From Marine Group II euryarchaeote MED-G33 (lineage in GTDB: Archaea; Thermoplasmatota; Poseidoniia; Poseidoniales; Thalassarchaeaceae): DNA of 12,719 nucleotides. A model generated the notes under the pieces. That model saw only the letters and a program-made list of their open reading frames with translations. It had not been told where the DNA came from and made no database searches. A program made the position numbers and the translations under genes. Within the stretch, counting starts at the first letter, position 1. The number at the start of each line of letters is the position of its first letter. Of this stretch, positions 7,328 through 12,692 are shown piece by piece. The DNA lies in NCBI GenBank assembly GCA_949538655.1, contig CATISE010000203.1:1-12719 (forward strand), written 5' to 3'.

Positions 7328-7412
7328 GCGGACGTCGCATAGCCTGGTATCGCGCCGGATTTGAAATCCGGTGGTATTCGCCGCGGGAGTTCAAATCTCT
7401 CCGTCCGCGCCA
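7328..7412 (+). tRNA. tRNA-Ser(UGA), class II, CCA encoded
   Basis: The acceptor stem GCGGACG (7328-7334) pairs perfectly with CGTCCGC (7402-7408). The anticodon stem is 7355-7359 with 7367-7371, and the loop TTTGAAA puts TGA at the anticodon, reading UCA codons. A long variable arm (7372-7384) can pair T-G-G-T with G-C-C-G, and the T arm has GGGAG, loop TTCAAAT and CTCTC. The discriminator is G73 (7409), as expected for serine, and CCA is encoded at 7410-7412. The D stem is weak: positions 10-25 and 11-24 pair, while 12-23 (A/C) and 13-22 (T/T) do not. It sits between the oxidase operon and the SCO gene on the same strand. Confidence 0.93.
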
Positions 7413-7429
7413 ACTCCAAACACCTCTGA

Positions 7430-7449
7430 ACAGTATTCTCAAATACTGT
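7430..7449 (+). promoter_or_regulatory. Perfect inverted repeat at the SCO gene promoter
   Basis: ACAGTATT (7430-7437) and AATACTGT (7442-7449) are exact inverted repeats separated by CTCA. The right arm overlaps an AT-rich element (AAATACTG) centred about 23 bases before the SCO start codon, close to the distance of a TATA box for a leaderless message. It can be read as an operator for a dimeric regulator over the SCO promoter, or as a hairpin at the 3' end of the tRNA-Ser transcript. The symmetry is certain; the function is inferred. Confidence 0.5.
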
Positions 7450-7466
7450 ATTTAGATGGCACGGAT

Positions 7467-8681
7467 ATGCGTATACTACCTGCCGTTCTGTCATCGATTT
7501 TGCTCATGTCGGCTTTATCCGGTTGTATTGGTGGTAGTGATGAACACGAATACGAGTTTAATGGAATCGAATATGATCCAGCATCACCCGCTCCAAACTT
7601 TACCCTCACTGATCAAAATGGCAATGATGTTTCTCTATCGGATTTTGAAGGAAAAGTCGTCGTTTTGGCTTTCATTTACACCGCTTGCCCTGATGTCTGT
7701 CTAACGATTGAAGCAAGTCTACACAATGTCAATGTTGAGATGGGAGATGAAGAGGATTTGGTCATTCTCTCGATGACCATCGACCCTGTTCGAGATACAC
7801 CTGAGCATTTGCTTGAATGGACCACTCTACGAGGCTACGATTGGGTCCACCTCACCAGCGATGATCACAGCCACCTATCAGAAGTTTGGACGAGTTACAA
7901 TTTGTTTGTCGATGAAGACCATATCAATTCTGATCATTCAGACCATGGTGATCATGATGATCACTCGGGACATTCCGGCCATTCAGACATGTTGCATCAG
8001 GTCTCAGTCCTCTACCCAGACAACACAACTGCATTGCTGGATGGTGACCATGATATGTTGCCCGATGATAATGCGACAGGATGGAACCTAACCAATACAA
8101 CAATGTCAATGAACGATATTTCCCTGAATTATTCAGTGCACGAAGAGTATGGGCACAGCATTACTGGAATCAATGGAGTCGATTCTCCTGATGATTGGTC
8201 ATGGTGGTGGAGTTTGTACACATGGAATTCCACTGGTGAGAGTTGGGAAGAGAGTGCAGTTGGAATTGATGAAGTGATGATCATGCAAGATACAGATCAT
8301 GTCGCATGGGCCGCATCAAATGCAAACCTTTCGTACTTACCAACACCGGGTAGTGATATGGTTTGTTACAACATGGGGACACATACGGTAACCAACCACA
8401 CACAACAAATCAACTGTGAGAATGCTGGCTATATGTGGACTGAGAATCTGCAGTCATCCGATCATGACTCACATGATGGACATGGTGATATGGATGAAGA
8501 TGAAATGTATGAGGTCGGCCACAATACGATGACTTACGTTATCGACAAGGATGGTAAAAAGCGACTGATATTCACAGGAACGGATTGGTCAACAGAACAA
8601 TTCATGGAAGATTTGGTTCATCTATTGCACCACGACTCGGGTGCAGATACTGCCGAGGGCCATAGTGGGCACAATCATTGA
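7467..8681 (+). CDS. sco: SCO1/SenC-type copper chaperone lipoprotein with a large internal insertion
   Basis: SCO proteins deliver copper to, or reduce the cysteines of, the CuA site of oxidase subunit II. The 404-residue protein begins with a lipoprotein signal (L-S-G-C, lipid-linked Cys C20), so it should be anchored on the outer face of the cytoplasmic membrane. The thioredoxin-like fold is visible: A-P-N-F-T-L-T-D near 36-43, then the copper motif C74-P-D-V-C78, and near the C-terminus H352 followed by Y-V-I-D-K-D-G. In human SCO1 the second Cys and the His are 87 residues apart; here the gap is 274, so about 185 residues are inserted. The insertion contains a His/Asp-rich stretch (about 152-177), a segment with a DUF4430-like pattern (about 180-283), a C299/C316 pair and a second His-rich stretch (333-339). 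The C-terminus is His-rich too. The ATG at 7467 places C20 correctly for a signal peptide; longer readings would run into the tRNA. Confidence 0.9.
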   Translation: MRILPAVLSSILLMSALSGCIGGSDEHEYEFNGIEYDPASPAPNFTLTDQNGNDVSLSDFEGKVVVLAFIYTACPDVCLTIEASLHNVNVEMGDEEDLVILSMTIDPVRDTPEHLLEWTTLRGYDWVHLTSDDHSHLSEVWTSYNLFVDEDHINSDHSDHGDHDDHSGHSGHSDMLHQVSVLYPDNTTALLDGDHDMLPDDNATGWNLTNTTMSMNDISLNYSVHEEYGHSITGINGVDSPDDWSWWWSLYTWNSTGESWEESAVGIDEVMIMQDTDHVAWAASNANLSYLPTPGSDMVCYNMGTHTVTNHTQQINCENAGYMWTENLQSSDHDSHDGHGDMDEDEMYEVGHNTMTYVIDKDGKKRLIFTGTDWSTEQFMEDLVHLLHHDSGADTAEGHSGHNH

Positions 8682-10174
8682 TGGTAAAACGCACCCTACG
8701 GGTGCGAACAGTCTTCAATGGGGAGCGCCCTCAGCGATGCGTGCGACGTCTCGTTCCGCTTCTCGTTCTTCTCTTTCTGATGCCGTCCCTTTCAGGCTGT
8801 ATCGGGGGACCAAGTGTATCTTGGGGTTCATCAAACGGTGAATATAGCACCAGTATGGATTCTGGTAGTAGCACGGATATTGGAACACAATCGATTTCCG
8901 TGACCAACAAGTTGGCTAGCAGTTCATCGAGACATCTCGTTGATGATTCAATCGAACTGAATGGTTGTGAAAACTCGACCGTGACTATTTCTGGTTGGCT
9001 GGTTCAAACAAAGGTGTTCGATGAACCCCAAACAACTACGCACGCGATCACATCTTGGATGATTTATGCAATGCCGTATGAACTGGCCCAGGATGTAGAA
9101 CCCGGGTCAATCTTTGTGAGTATTGTCAACGCGGAGGATGACTGGCCATCCCCCACTCAAGCCGAAGGGATTCCGTTGGTCGATGGGATTCTAAGCGATG
9201 GTAAAGCCAGTGATTTCCCCACCAGGAAATGGACTCTTTTGGCCATCATTCCTGCAAATGAGAATGTGTTTGAGGCGACCTTGCAGATGGATACCAATCA
9301 GGCTGTTCAACTAAATGGGTATCTTCGACAAGGTGAATCGATCAATGACGACCAGATGACCGATTGCAGGGTTGACGCAGCAAGCAAAGGGTGGACTGGC
9401 CACTTTGTAGTGACATCAATGAATTATGGTGGGAATCGAGTTGTTGATGTCAACGAGGCTTACATCGGAGGAGATATTCCATTCTTTGGCCGAGGATTGT
9501 ATACAACCATGTTGTTGGTCTCAATTGTGGCATCTGGTGCACTCTACATCTTTTCCAGAAACCAGATTATTCTCGGCGCGGATTCACAAGCCCAATCAAT
9601 GCTCTCTGAACAACAAATGCGTGCGGGTAAAGCTGCACGTCACGAAGCCGCACGTCATGAAGCGAGAATGGCTGCATCAACAAAGGCGAAAGAAGCTGAA
9701 TATACTGGAAAGCCCACCAAGAAATCCGCTGGTGTTCCTAAATTCGACATCGGTGCTGCTCTTGCAGAAGAATCTCCAGGAACTAGTACTGGGCATTATG
9801 TCGCAGGAAGTTCGGTTACGGCAACCGATGAAGCCGATGCTATGGAAGACATGATTTCTGACATGCAAGAGGAACAGGCCTTTGAGCAGGAGTTGAAAGA
9901 CAAGGGCCTTCGAAACGTCATTGGAAATATGCCGAAAAGTGGCGGCAGGAGAAACATAGCTACTCAAACCCATACTTCGAGAGTGCCTAGAGTACAACCG
10001 GAACCTGAACCTGAACCTGAACCTGAGCCCACGCCCAAATCAAGACCTACTCGGAGAACCAGGAAAACTCAAACTCCTGAAACTGAGCCAGTGGATCAAG
10101 AAGAAGAGGCGCCTTCAAGACGAGTTGACCCCGAAGTCAACGATGAGGGTGATTTCAGCGATTTCTCACTATGA
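8681..10174 (+). CDS. Unrecognised lipoprotein with a second membrane anchor and a charged cytoplasmic tail
   Basis: I do not recognise the family. The reading frame encodes up to 497 residues from the ATG at 8681, which shares one base with the SCO stop (TGATG). A hydrophobic stretch ends in a lipobox L-S-G-C (C40), the same L-S-G-C-I-G-G as in the SCO protein. A Ser/Thr/Gly-rich linker and a probably beta-rich outside domain (about 70-268) follow, then a single membrane helix (about 273-291), an Ala/Arg/Glu-rich helical segment (about 305-335) with an A-A-R-H-E repeat, and a low-complexity charged tail with a Glu-Pro run. A GTG at 8741 (codon 21) would give a standard signal peptide with the lipid Cys at position 20, just as in SCO, and may be the true start. 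Position suggests cotranscription with SCO and a link to oxidase assembly, but nothing in the sequence proves it. The 3' end overlaps the convergent lipid kinase gene by 6 bases. Confidence 0.8.
   Translation: MVKRTLRVRTVFNGERPQRCVRRLVPLLVLLFLMPSLSGCIGGPSVSWGSSNGEYSTSMDSGSSTDIGTQSISVTNKLASSSSRHLVDDSIELNGCENSTVTISGWLVQTKVFDEPQTTTHAITSWMIYAMPYELAQDVEPGSIFVSIVNAEDDWPSPTQAEGIPLVDGILSDGKASDFPTRKWTLLAIIPANENVFEATLQMDTNQAVQLNGYLRQGESINDDQMTDCRVDAASKGWTGHFVVTSMNYGGNRVVDVNEAYIGGDIPFFGRGLYTTMLLVSIVASGALYIFSRNQIILGADSQAQSMLSEQQMRAGKAARHEAARHEARMAASTKAKEAEYTGKPTKKSAGVPKFDIGAALAEESPGTSTGHYVAGSSVTATDEADAMEDMISDMQEEQAFEQELKDKGLRNVIGNMPKSGGRRNIATQTHTSRVPRVQPEPEPEPEPEPTPKSRPTRRTRKTQTPETEPVDQEEEAPSRRVDPEVNDEGDFSDFSL
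8690..8706 (+). other. Perfect 7-bp hairpin at the SCO/lipoprotein junction
   Basis: CGCACCC (8690-8696) pairs exactly with GGGTGCG (8700-8706) across TAC. It begins nine bases after the SCO stop. It lies in codons 4-9 of the next gene if that gene starts at 8681, or in its untranslated leader if it starts at GTG 8741. Its core CCCTACGGG is the same nine bases as the core of the hairpin before coxB (2643-2651). Confidence 0.5.
10001..10030 (+). repeat. Tandem GAACCT hexamer repeat coding for Glu-Pro
   Basis: Four exact GAACCT units (10001-10024) followed by a diverged unit GAGCCC (10025-10030) encode five Glu-Pro dipeptides in the cytoplasmic tail of the lipoprotein. Such runs form extended, stiff linkers. 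Copy number is likely to vary between strains. Confidence 0.85.
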
Positions 10175-11203
10175 TGATTCATTCGGAATGGTCTGTCCAC
10201 CGCGAACTGTTAGTTGATCAGAGACATACTGTATGATTGCAGGTGTCATCAAACAAGGTTCACCGTCAACCTGAACCCACATTGGTGGGTCATGTGGGAC
10301 ATCACTGGGTTGGTCGCTCTCGTCGATGTTACGCAGTTCCAACCTCTCACCAGAATTGAGACTGATGTTCCACTTTCCAATGTGTGTACCCTTCTTCAAT
10401 GGACCCATGATTCGAAGCATTTGCGATTTTGATAAGCCGGTAGCCAATATGATTGACATTGAATCCTGAGTTACACACATACCTGGCGCTATTCGATATC
10501 CGCCTCCAAAGGTCTGAGTCATGCTTGTGGTAAACAATCCACTCATGTCTGTACGACCCAATTCAACACCATCGACCTTTAGCCATCCATCTTGCTTTTT
10601 CCAGCCAAGGATACTTTTGATTCCAAGATAGGTGTACTTCATTGTGCCACGGATATGTTTGCCCTGGCCCAACGTCTTTCGTCGCGATACATCGCTGGTC
10701 GTACCTCCATCGGACTCAAGGAAAGCCCAACGACGTACCATGCAATCCTCATCAGCAGAACCATCCCATTCAGTTTCGGTTGGTGAGGGGTAATGTGGTA
10801 GGGCAGGAGCTGGAGCGCCATCGATTCTCATGGCTCCAACGCGCCGATCCACCCCTGACTTGAGAATGGATACTGCCTCACGTGTATTGCGCAGAGGGAT
10901 GCCATGAGCGCGTGCGTAATCATTACCGCTACCCATCGGAATAATCCCAAGTGTCATTGATGAGCCGCGTAATCCACTGGCGACTTCATTCATAGTTCCG
11001 TCACCGCCTACAGCGACAACCAAATCCAAATCATCTCTATTTCGGAGGCTGAACGCGATTTCAGACGCATGACCAGTTCTCTCAGTCCAGTGGATCTCAC
11101 AGTCCAATCCTTCTTCCTCGATTTGTTGTGCAATCTTTGGCCAACGTTTCAGTACTGTACCATCTCGGCCAGCCGGATTGACAATGCATGCGATACGAAC
11201 CAT
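10169..11203 (-). CDS. Diacylglycerol-kinase-family lipid kinase (YegS/DagK type)
   Basis: Proteins of this family phosphorylate lipid alcohols such as diacylglycerol using ATP. In an archaeon with ether lipids the substrate is uncertain. The 344-residue protein shows the N-terminal strand I-V-N-P-A-G (7-12), the nucleotide-binding motif V-G-G-D-G-T-M-N-E-V (65-74), the second motif I-P-M-G-S-G-N-D (88-95), and near the C-terminus the conserved V-Q-V-D-G-E element. No membrane segment is visible, so it should be cytoplasmic and act at the membrane surface. An acidic, Pro-rich insertion lies in the middle (around 118-145). The ATG at 11201-11203 was chosen because I-A-C-I-V-N-P follows directly as in the family; the upstream extension would run into ribD and has no family features. 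The gene is divergent from ribD and its stop overlaps the preceding lipoprotein gene by 6 bases. Confidence 0.88.
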   Translation of the reverse strand: MVRIACIVNPAGRDGTVLKRWPKIAQQIEEEGLDCEIHWTERTGHASEIAFSLRNRDDLDLVVAVGGDGTMNEVASGLRGSSMTLGIIPMGSGNDYARAHGIPLRNTREAVSILKSGVDRRVGAMRIDGAPAPALPHYPSPTETEWDGSADEDCMVRRWAFLESDGGTTSDVSRRKTLGQGKHIRGTMKYTYLGIKSILGWKKQDGWLKVDGVELGRTDMSGLFTTSMTQTFGGGYRIAPGMCVTQDSMSIILATGLSKSQMLRIMGPLKKGTHIGKWNISLNSGERLELRNIDESDQPSDVPHDPPMWVQVDGEPCLMTPAIIQYVSDQLTVRGGQTIPNESS

Positions 11204-11295
11204 GTCTGCGCCAGAACGGCTTCCAATCAAGAGCCTTGCCCGAACAACTCTAGAAATTAAGAGACCGAAAATGACGGGTATGTCGTGCCCCTGCG
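11204..11295. promoter_or_regulatory. Divergent promoter region between the lipid kinase gene and ribD
   Basis: This 92-base gap must hold promoters for both genes. The only AT-rich element is AAATTAAG near 11252-11259, about 40 bases before the ribD ATG and 50 before the kinase ATG, and it could serve either direction. No ribosome binding site precedes either start, so leaderless or short-leader messages are likely. I see no riboflavin (FMN) riboswitch; the gap is too short for one. Confidence 0.35.
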
Positions 11296-12396
11296 ATGAA
11301 CATGAACACGGACTGGTCTGAGTTCGATATCGCCTGTATGAAACGGGCGATTGAACTTGCTGAAAGGGGAAGGGGGCAGGTTTCGCCCAACCCACCCGTC
11401 GGTTGTGTTCTAGCTCAATCTGACAACATTATTGCCGAAGGATGGCATGATCATCTGGGTGATTTACACGCAGAACAAGCGGCCATAGCAGATGCTGAAG
11501 CACGAGGTGTCGCCACTGAAGGTTGTACTGCATATGTGACCCTAGAGCCGTGCAACCATTTCGGAAGAACTCCTCCCTGTACCCAAGCTTTGCTTTGGTC
11601 AGGTGTTGGTGAAGTTGTCGTGGCTGCAAGAGATCCAAATCCAACGGTTCGTGGGGCGGGGATTCAAGTTTTACTCGATGCAGGTATTTCGGTTCGGGAA
11701 GGACTGCTGATGGAGCAAGCGCAAATCCAGATGCAGGCTTTCATGCATTGGTGTGAGCATAAACGACCACTGGTTACACTCAAGGCTGCAATGGATGCAA
11801 ACGGTGTCGTCGATGGGGAATCACCTGGGAGATTCACGTCTGAAGAAAGTCTTGACGCGGCGCATCGAATGAGACGACATGCTGATGCAATATTGGTAGG
11901 AGTCAATACAATCATTCGAGACAACCCAAGTTTGAATATCCGGCGTGTGCCTATTGGCGAAAGCAACCAACCACTACGAGTGGTACTCGATCGAACTCTG
12001 AGAATTCCTCAGAATTCAAAGGTTCTAACCGATGATGGAGATACTTTACTCATTCACACACAACAGGATTCTAGAGGTGTAGCTCTACCTGCTGATGGAA
12101 AGGGTGGGGCCGATCTGAATGCGCTTCTTGATCACCTAGGTGATCGCGGGACACAAGAATTACTGGTTGAAGGAGGACCTAAAGTTTGGAAACATTTCAT
12201 CGAAGAAAAATTGGTAGATCGTGCGATTATCATTCAATCTCCAAATCGATTGGGAGAGGGACCAATGAGTGGTTTGGATGATTCTTTACTGATTGAGGCA
12301 GGGTTAGAAAGGGTTGAACAGAAAAATTGGGGAGATGATGTGGTTACATTGTGGACTCGGGCGAATTTACCTTGGCCCTCTCAAGAATGGCCCTAG
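11296..12396 (+). CDS. ribD: Bifunctional riboflavin biosynthesis deaminase/reductase
   Basis: RibD deaminates the pyrimidine made from GTP and then reduces its ribose side chain, the second and third steps of bacterial riboflavin synthesis. The 366-residue length matches E. coli RibD (367). The N-terminal zinc deaminase domain (about 1-145) has H58-A-E60 and P-C86 ... P-P-C95, supplying the three zinc ligands and the catalytic Glu. The C-terminal reductase domain (about 155-360) begins at R-P-L-V-T-L-K-A-A and holds D-A-I-L-V-G-V-N-T-I-I-R-D-N-P-S-L and L-V-E-G-G-P. Typical archaea make riboflavin with ArfA, ArfB and a single-domain reductase, so a fused bacterial-type enzyme suggests ancient acquisition from bacteria. 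No other rib genes are next to it. The ATGs at 11296 and 11302 are both possible starts. Confidence 0.95.
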   Translation: MNMNTDWSEFDIACMKRAIELAERGRGQVSPNPPVGCVLAQSDNIIAEGWHDHLGDLHAEQAAIADAEARGVATEGCTAYVTLEPCNHFGRTPPCTQALLWSGVGEVVVAARDPNPTVRGAGIQVLLDAGISVREGLLMEQAQIQMQAFMHWCEHKRPLVTLKAAMDANGVVDGESPGRFTSEESLDAAHRMRRHADAILVGVNTIIRDNPSLNIRRVPIGESNQPLRVVLDRTLRIPQNSKVLTDDGDTLLIHTQQDSRGVALPADGKGGADLNALLDHLGDRGTQELLVEGGPKVWKHFIEEKLVDRAIIIQSPNRLGEGPMSGLDDSLLIEAGLERVEQKNWGDDVVTLWTRANLPWPSQEWP

Positions 12397-12429
12397 TCCA
12401 ATTTGACAAGGGTTAGACGAACACTGAGG

Positions 12430-12460
12430 CCTCCTTTACGTTCCGACGATTTGAAGGAGG
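12430..12460 (+). other. Hairpin between ribD and tRNA-Arg
   Basis: CCTCCTT (12430-12436) pairs exactly with AAGGAGG (12454-12460). Inside the 17-base loop, CGT (12439-12441) and ACG (12446-12448) can form a second short stem capped by TCCG, again a UNCG-type tetraloop. It could end the ribD message or lie in the tRNA precursor. No T run follows it. Confidence 0.5.
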
Positions 12461-12480
12461 ATGTCTGTCTCGGCAGGGAT

Positions 12481-12554
12481 GGGCGGTTAGGGTAGTCTGG
12501 ATATCCTGATGGGCTTCGGACCCGTCGACGCGGGTTCGAATCCTGCACCGCTCA
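12481..12554 (+). tRNA. tRNA-Arg(UCG), no encoded CCA
   Basis: The acceptor strand GGGCGGT (12481-12487) pairs with ACCGCTC (12547-12553) with one G-T wobble. The D arm has G18-G19 at 12499-12500. The anticodon stem ATGGG/CCCGT (12509-12513 and 12521-12525) carries the loop CTTCGGA with anticodon TCG, reading CGA. The T arm is GCGGG, TTCGAAT, CCTGC, and A73 is at 12554. A at position 20 and C at 35 are known arginine identity elements. The next bases are CTC, so CCA must be added after transcription. The tRNA starts 84 bases after the ribD stop. Confidence 0.93.
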
Positions 12555-12569
12555 CTCCTAATGATGAAC

Positions 12570-12610
12570 AAACGTAGGTTTGGCCCTGAATCTTGAGGAA
12601 ATCTACGTTT
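12570..12610 (+). other. Long hairpin downstream of tRNA-Arg
   Basis: AAACGTAG (12570-12577) pairs with CTACGTTT (12603-12610). The stem continues with one G-T and three T-A pairs to 12581 and 12599, giving 12 pairs. A further CCT/AGG (12585-12587 with 12596-12598) can form at the inner end. It begins 16 bases after the tRNA. It may be a trailer structure of the tRNA transcript or a small structured RNA; no known family is recognised. Confidence 0.5.
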
Positions 12611-12613
12611 ACT

Positions 12614-12630
12614 ACTGGAAAATTTTCAGT
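12614..12630. promoter_or_regulatory. Near-perfect AT-rich palindrome
   Basis: ACTGGAAAATTTTCAGT is an inverted repeat (ACTG-AAAA / TTTT-CAGT) apart from one extra G. It has the size and symmetry of a binding site for a dimeric regulator and lies about 63 bases before a possible start codon at 12693. A smaller palindrome GTGTACAC lies between them at 12650-12657. Function is inferred from symmetry only. Confidence 0.35.
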
Positions 12631-12683
12631 TTCGGCATTCATTTGGTTTGTGTACACCGTTACCTTCAAGAATCATTTTACGA

Positions 12684-12689
12684 TTTTTT
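12684..12689 (+). terminator. Possible oligo-T terminator
   Basis: Six T residues follow a loose inverted repeat (AATC...GATT, 12671-12685). Archaeal RNA polymerase can stop at oligo-T tracts, so this could end the tRNA-Arg transcript. It lies only a few bases before a possible start codon and may instead be part of a promoter. Confidence 0.25.
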
Positions 12690-12692
12690 AGC

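Noticed and set aside
7328..7412. tRNA-Sec
   Set aside because: The anticodon is UGA (reading UCA), not UCA. The 7-bp acceptor and 5-bp T stem are those of tRNA-Ser.
7371..7466. Upstream extension of SCO by 32 codons
   Set aside because: It begins inside tRNA-Ser. The ATG at 7467 gives a proper lipoprotein signal peptide.
7212..7494. Minus-strand open frames across tRNA-Ser
   Set aside because: They read the tRNA backwards and give the familiar false peptides with R-x-D-L-N-S-R or T-E-R-F-E-L-P. No independent coding evidence.
10169..10174. Six-base overlap of convergent genes as antisense control
   Set aside because: An overlap of two stop codons is common in compact genomes and needs no regulatory explanation.
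11204..11395. Upstream extension of the lipid kinase by 64 residues
   Set aside because: It overlaps the ribD start, has no family features and precedes the conserved I-V-N-P strand. The ATG at 11203 is the better start.
12487..12669. Minus-strand open frame across tRNA-Arg (G-A-G-F-E-P-A-S)
   Set aside because: A typical translation artefact of the antisense strand of a tRNA T arm.
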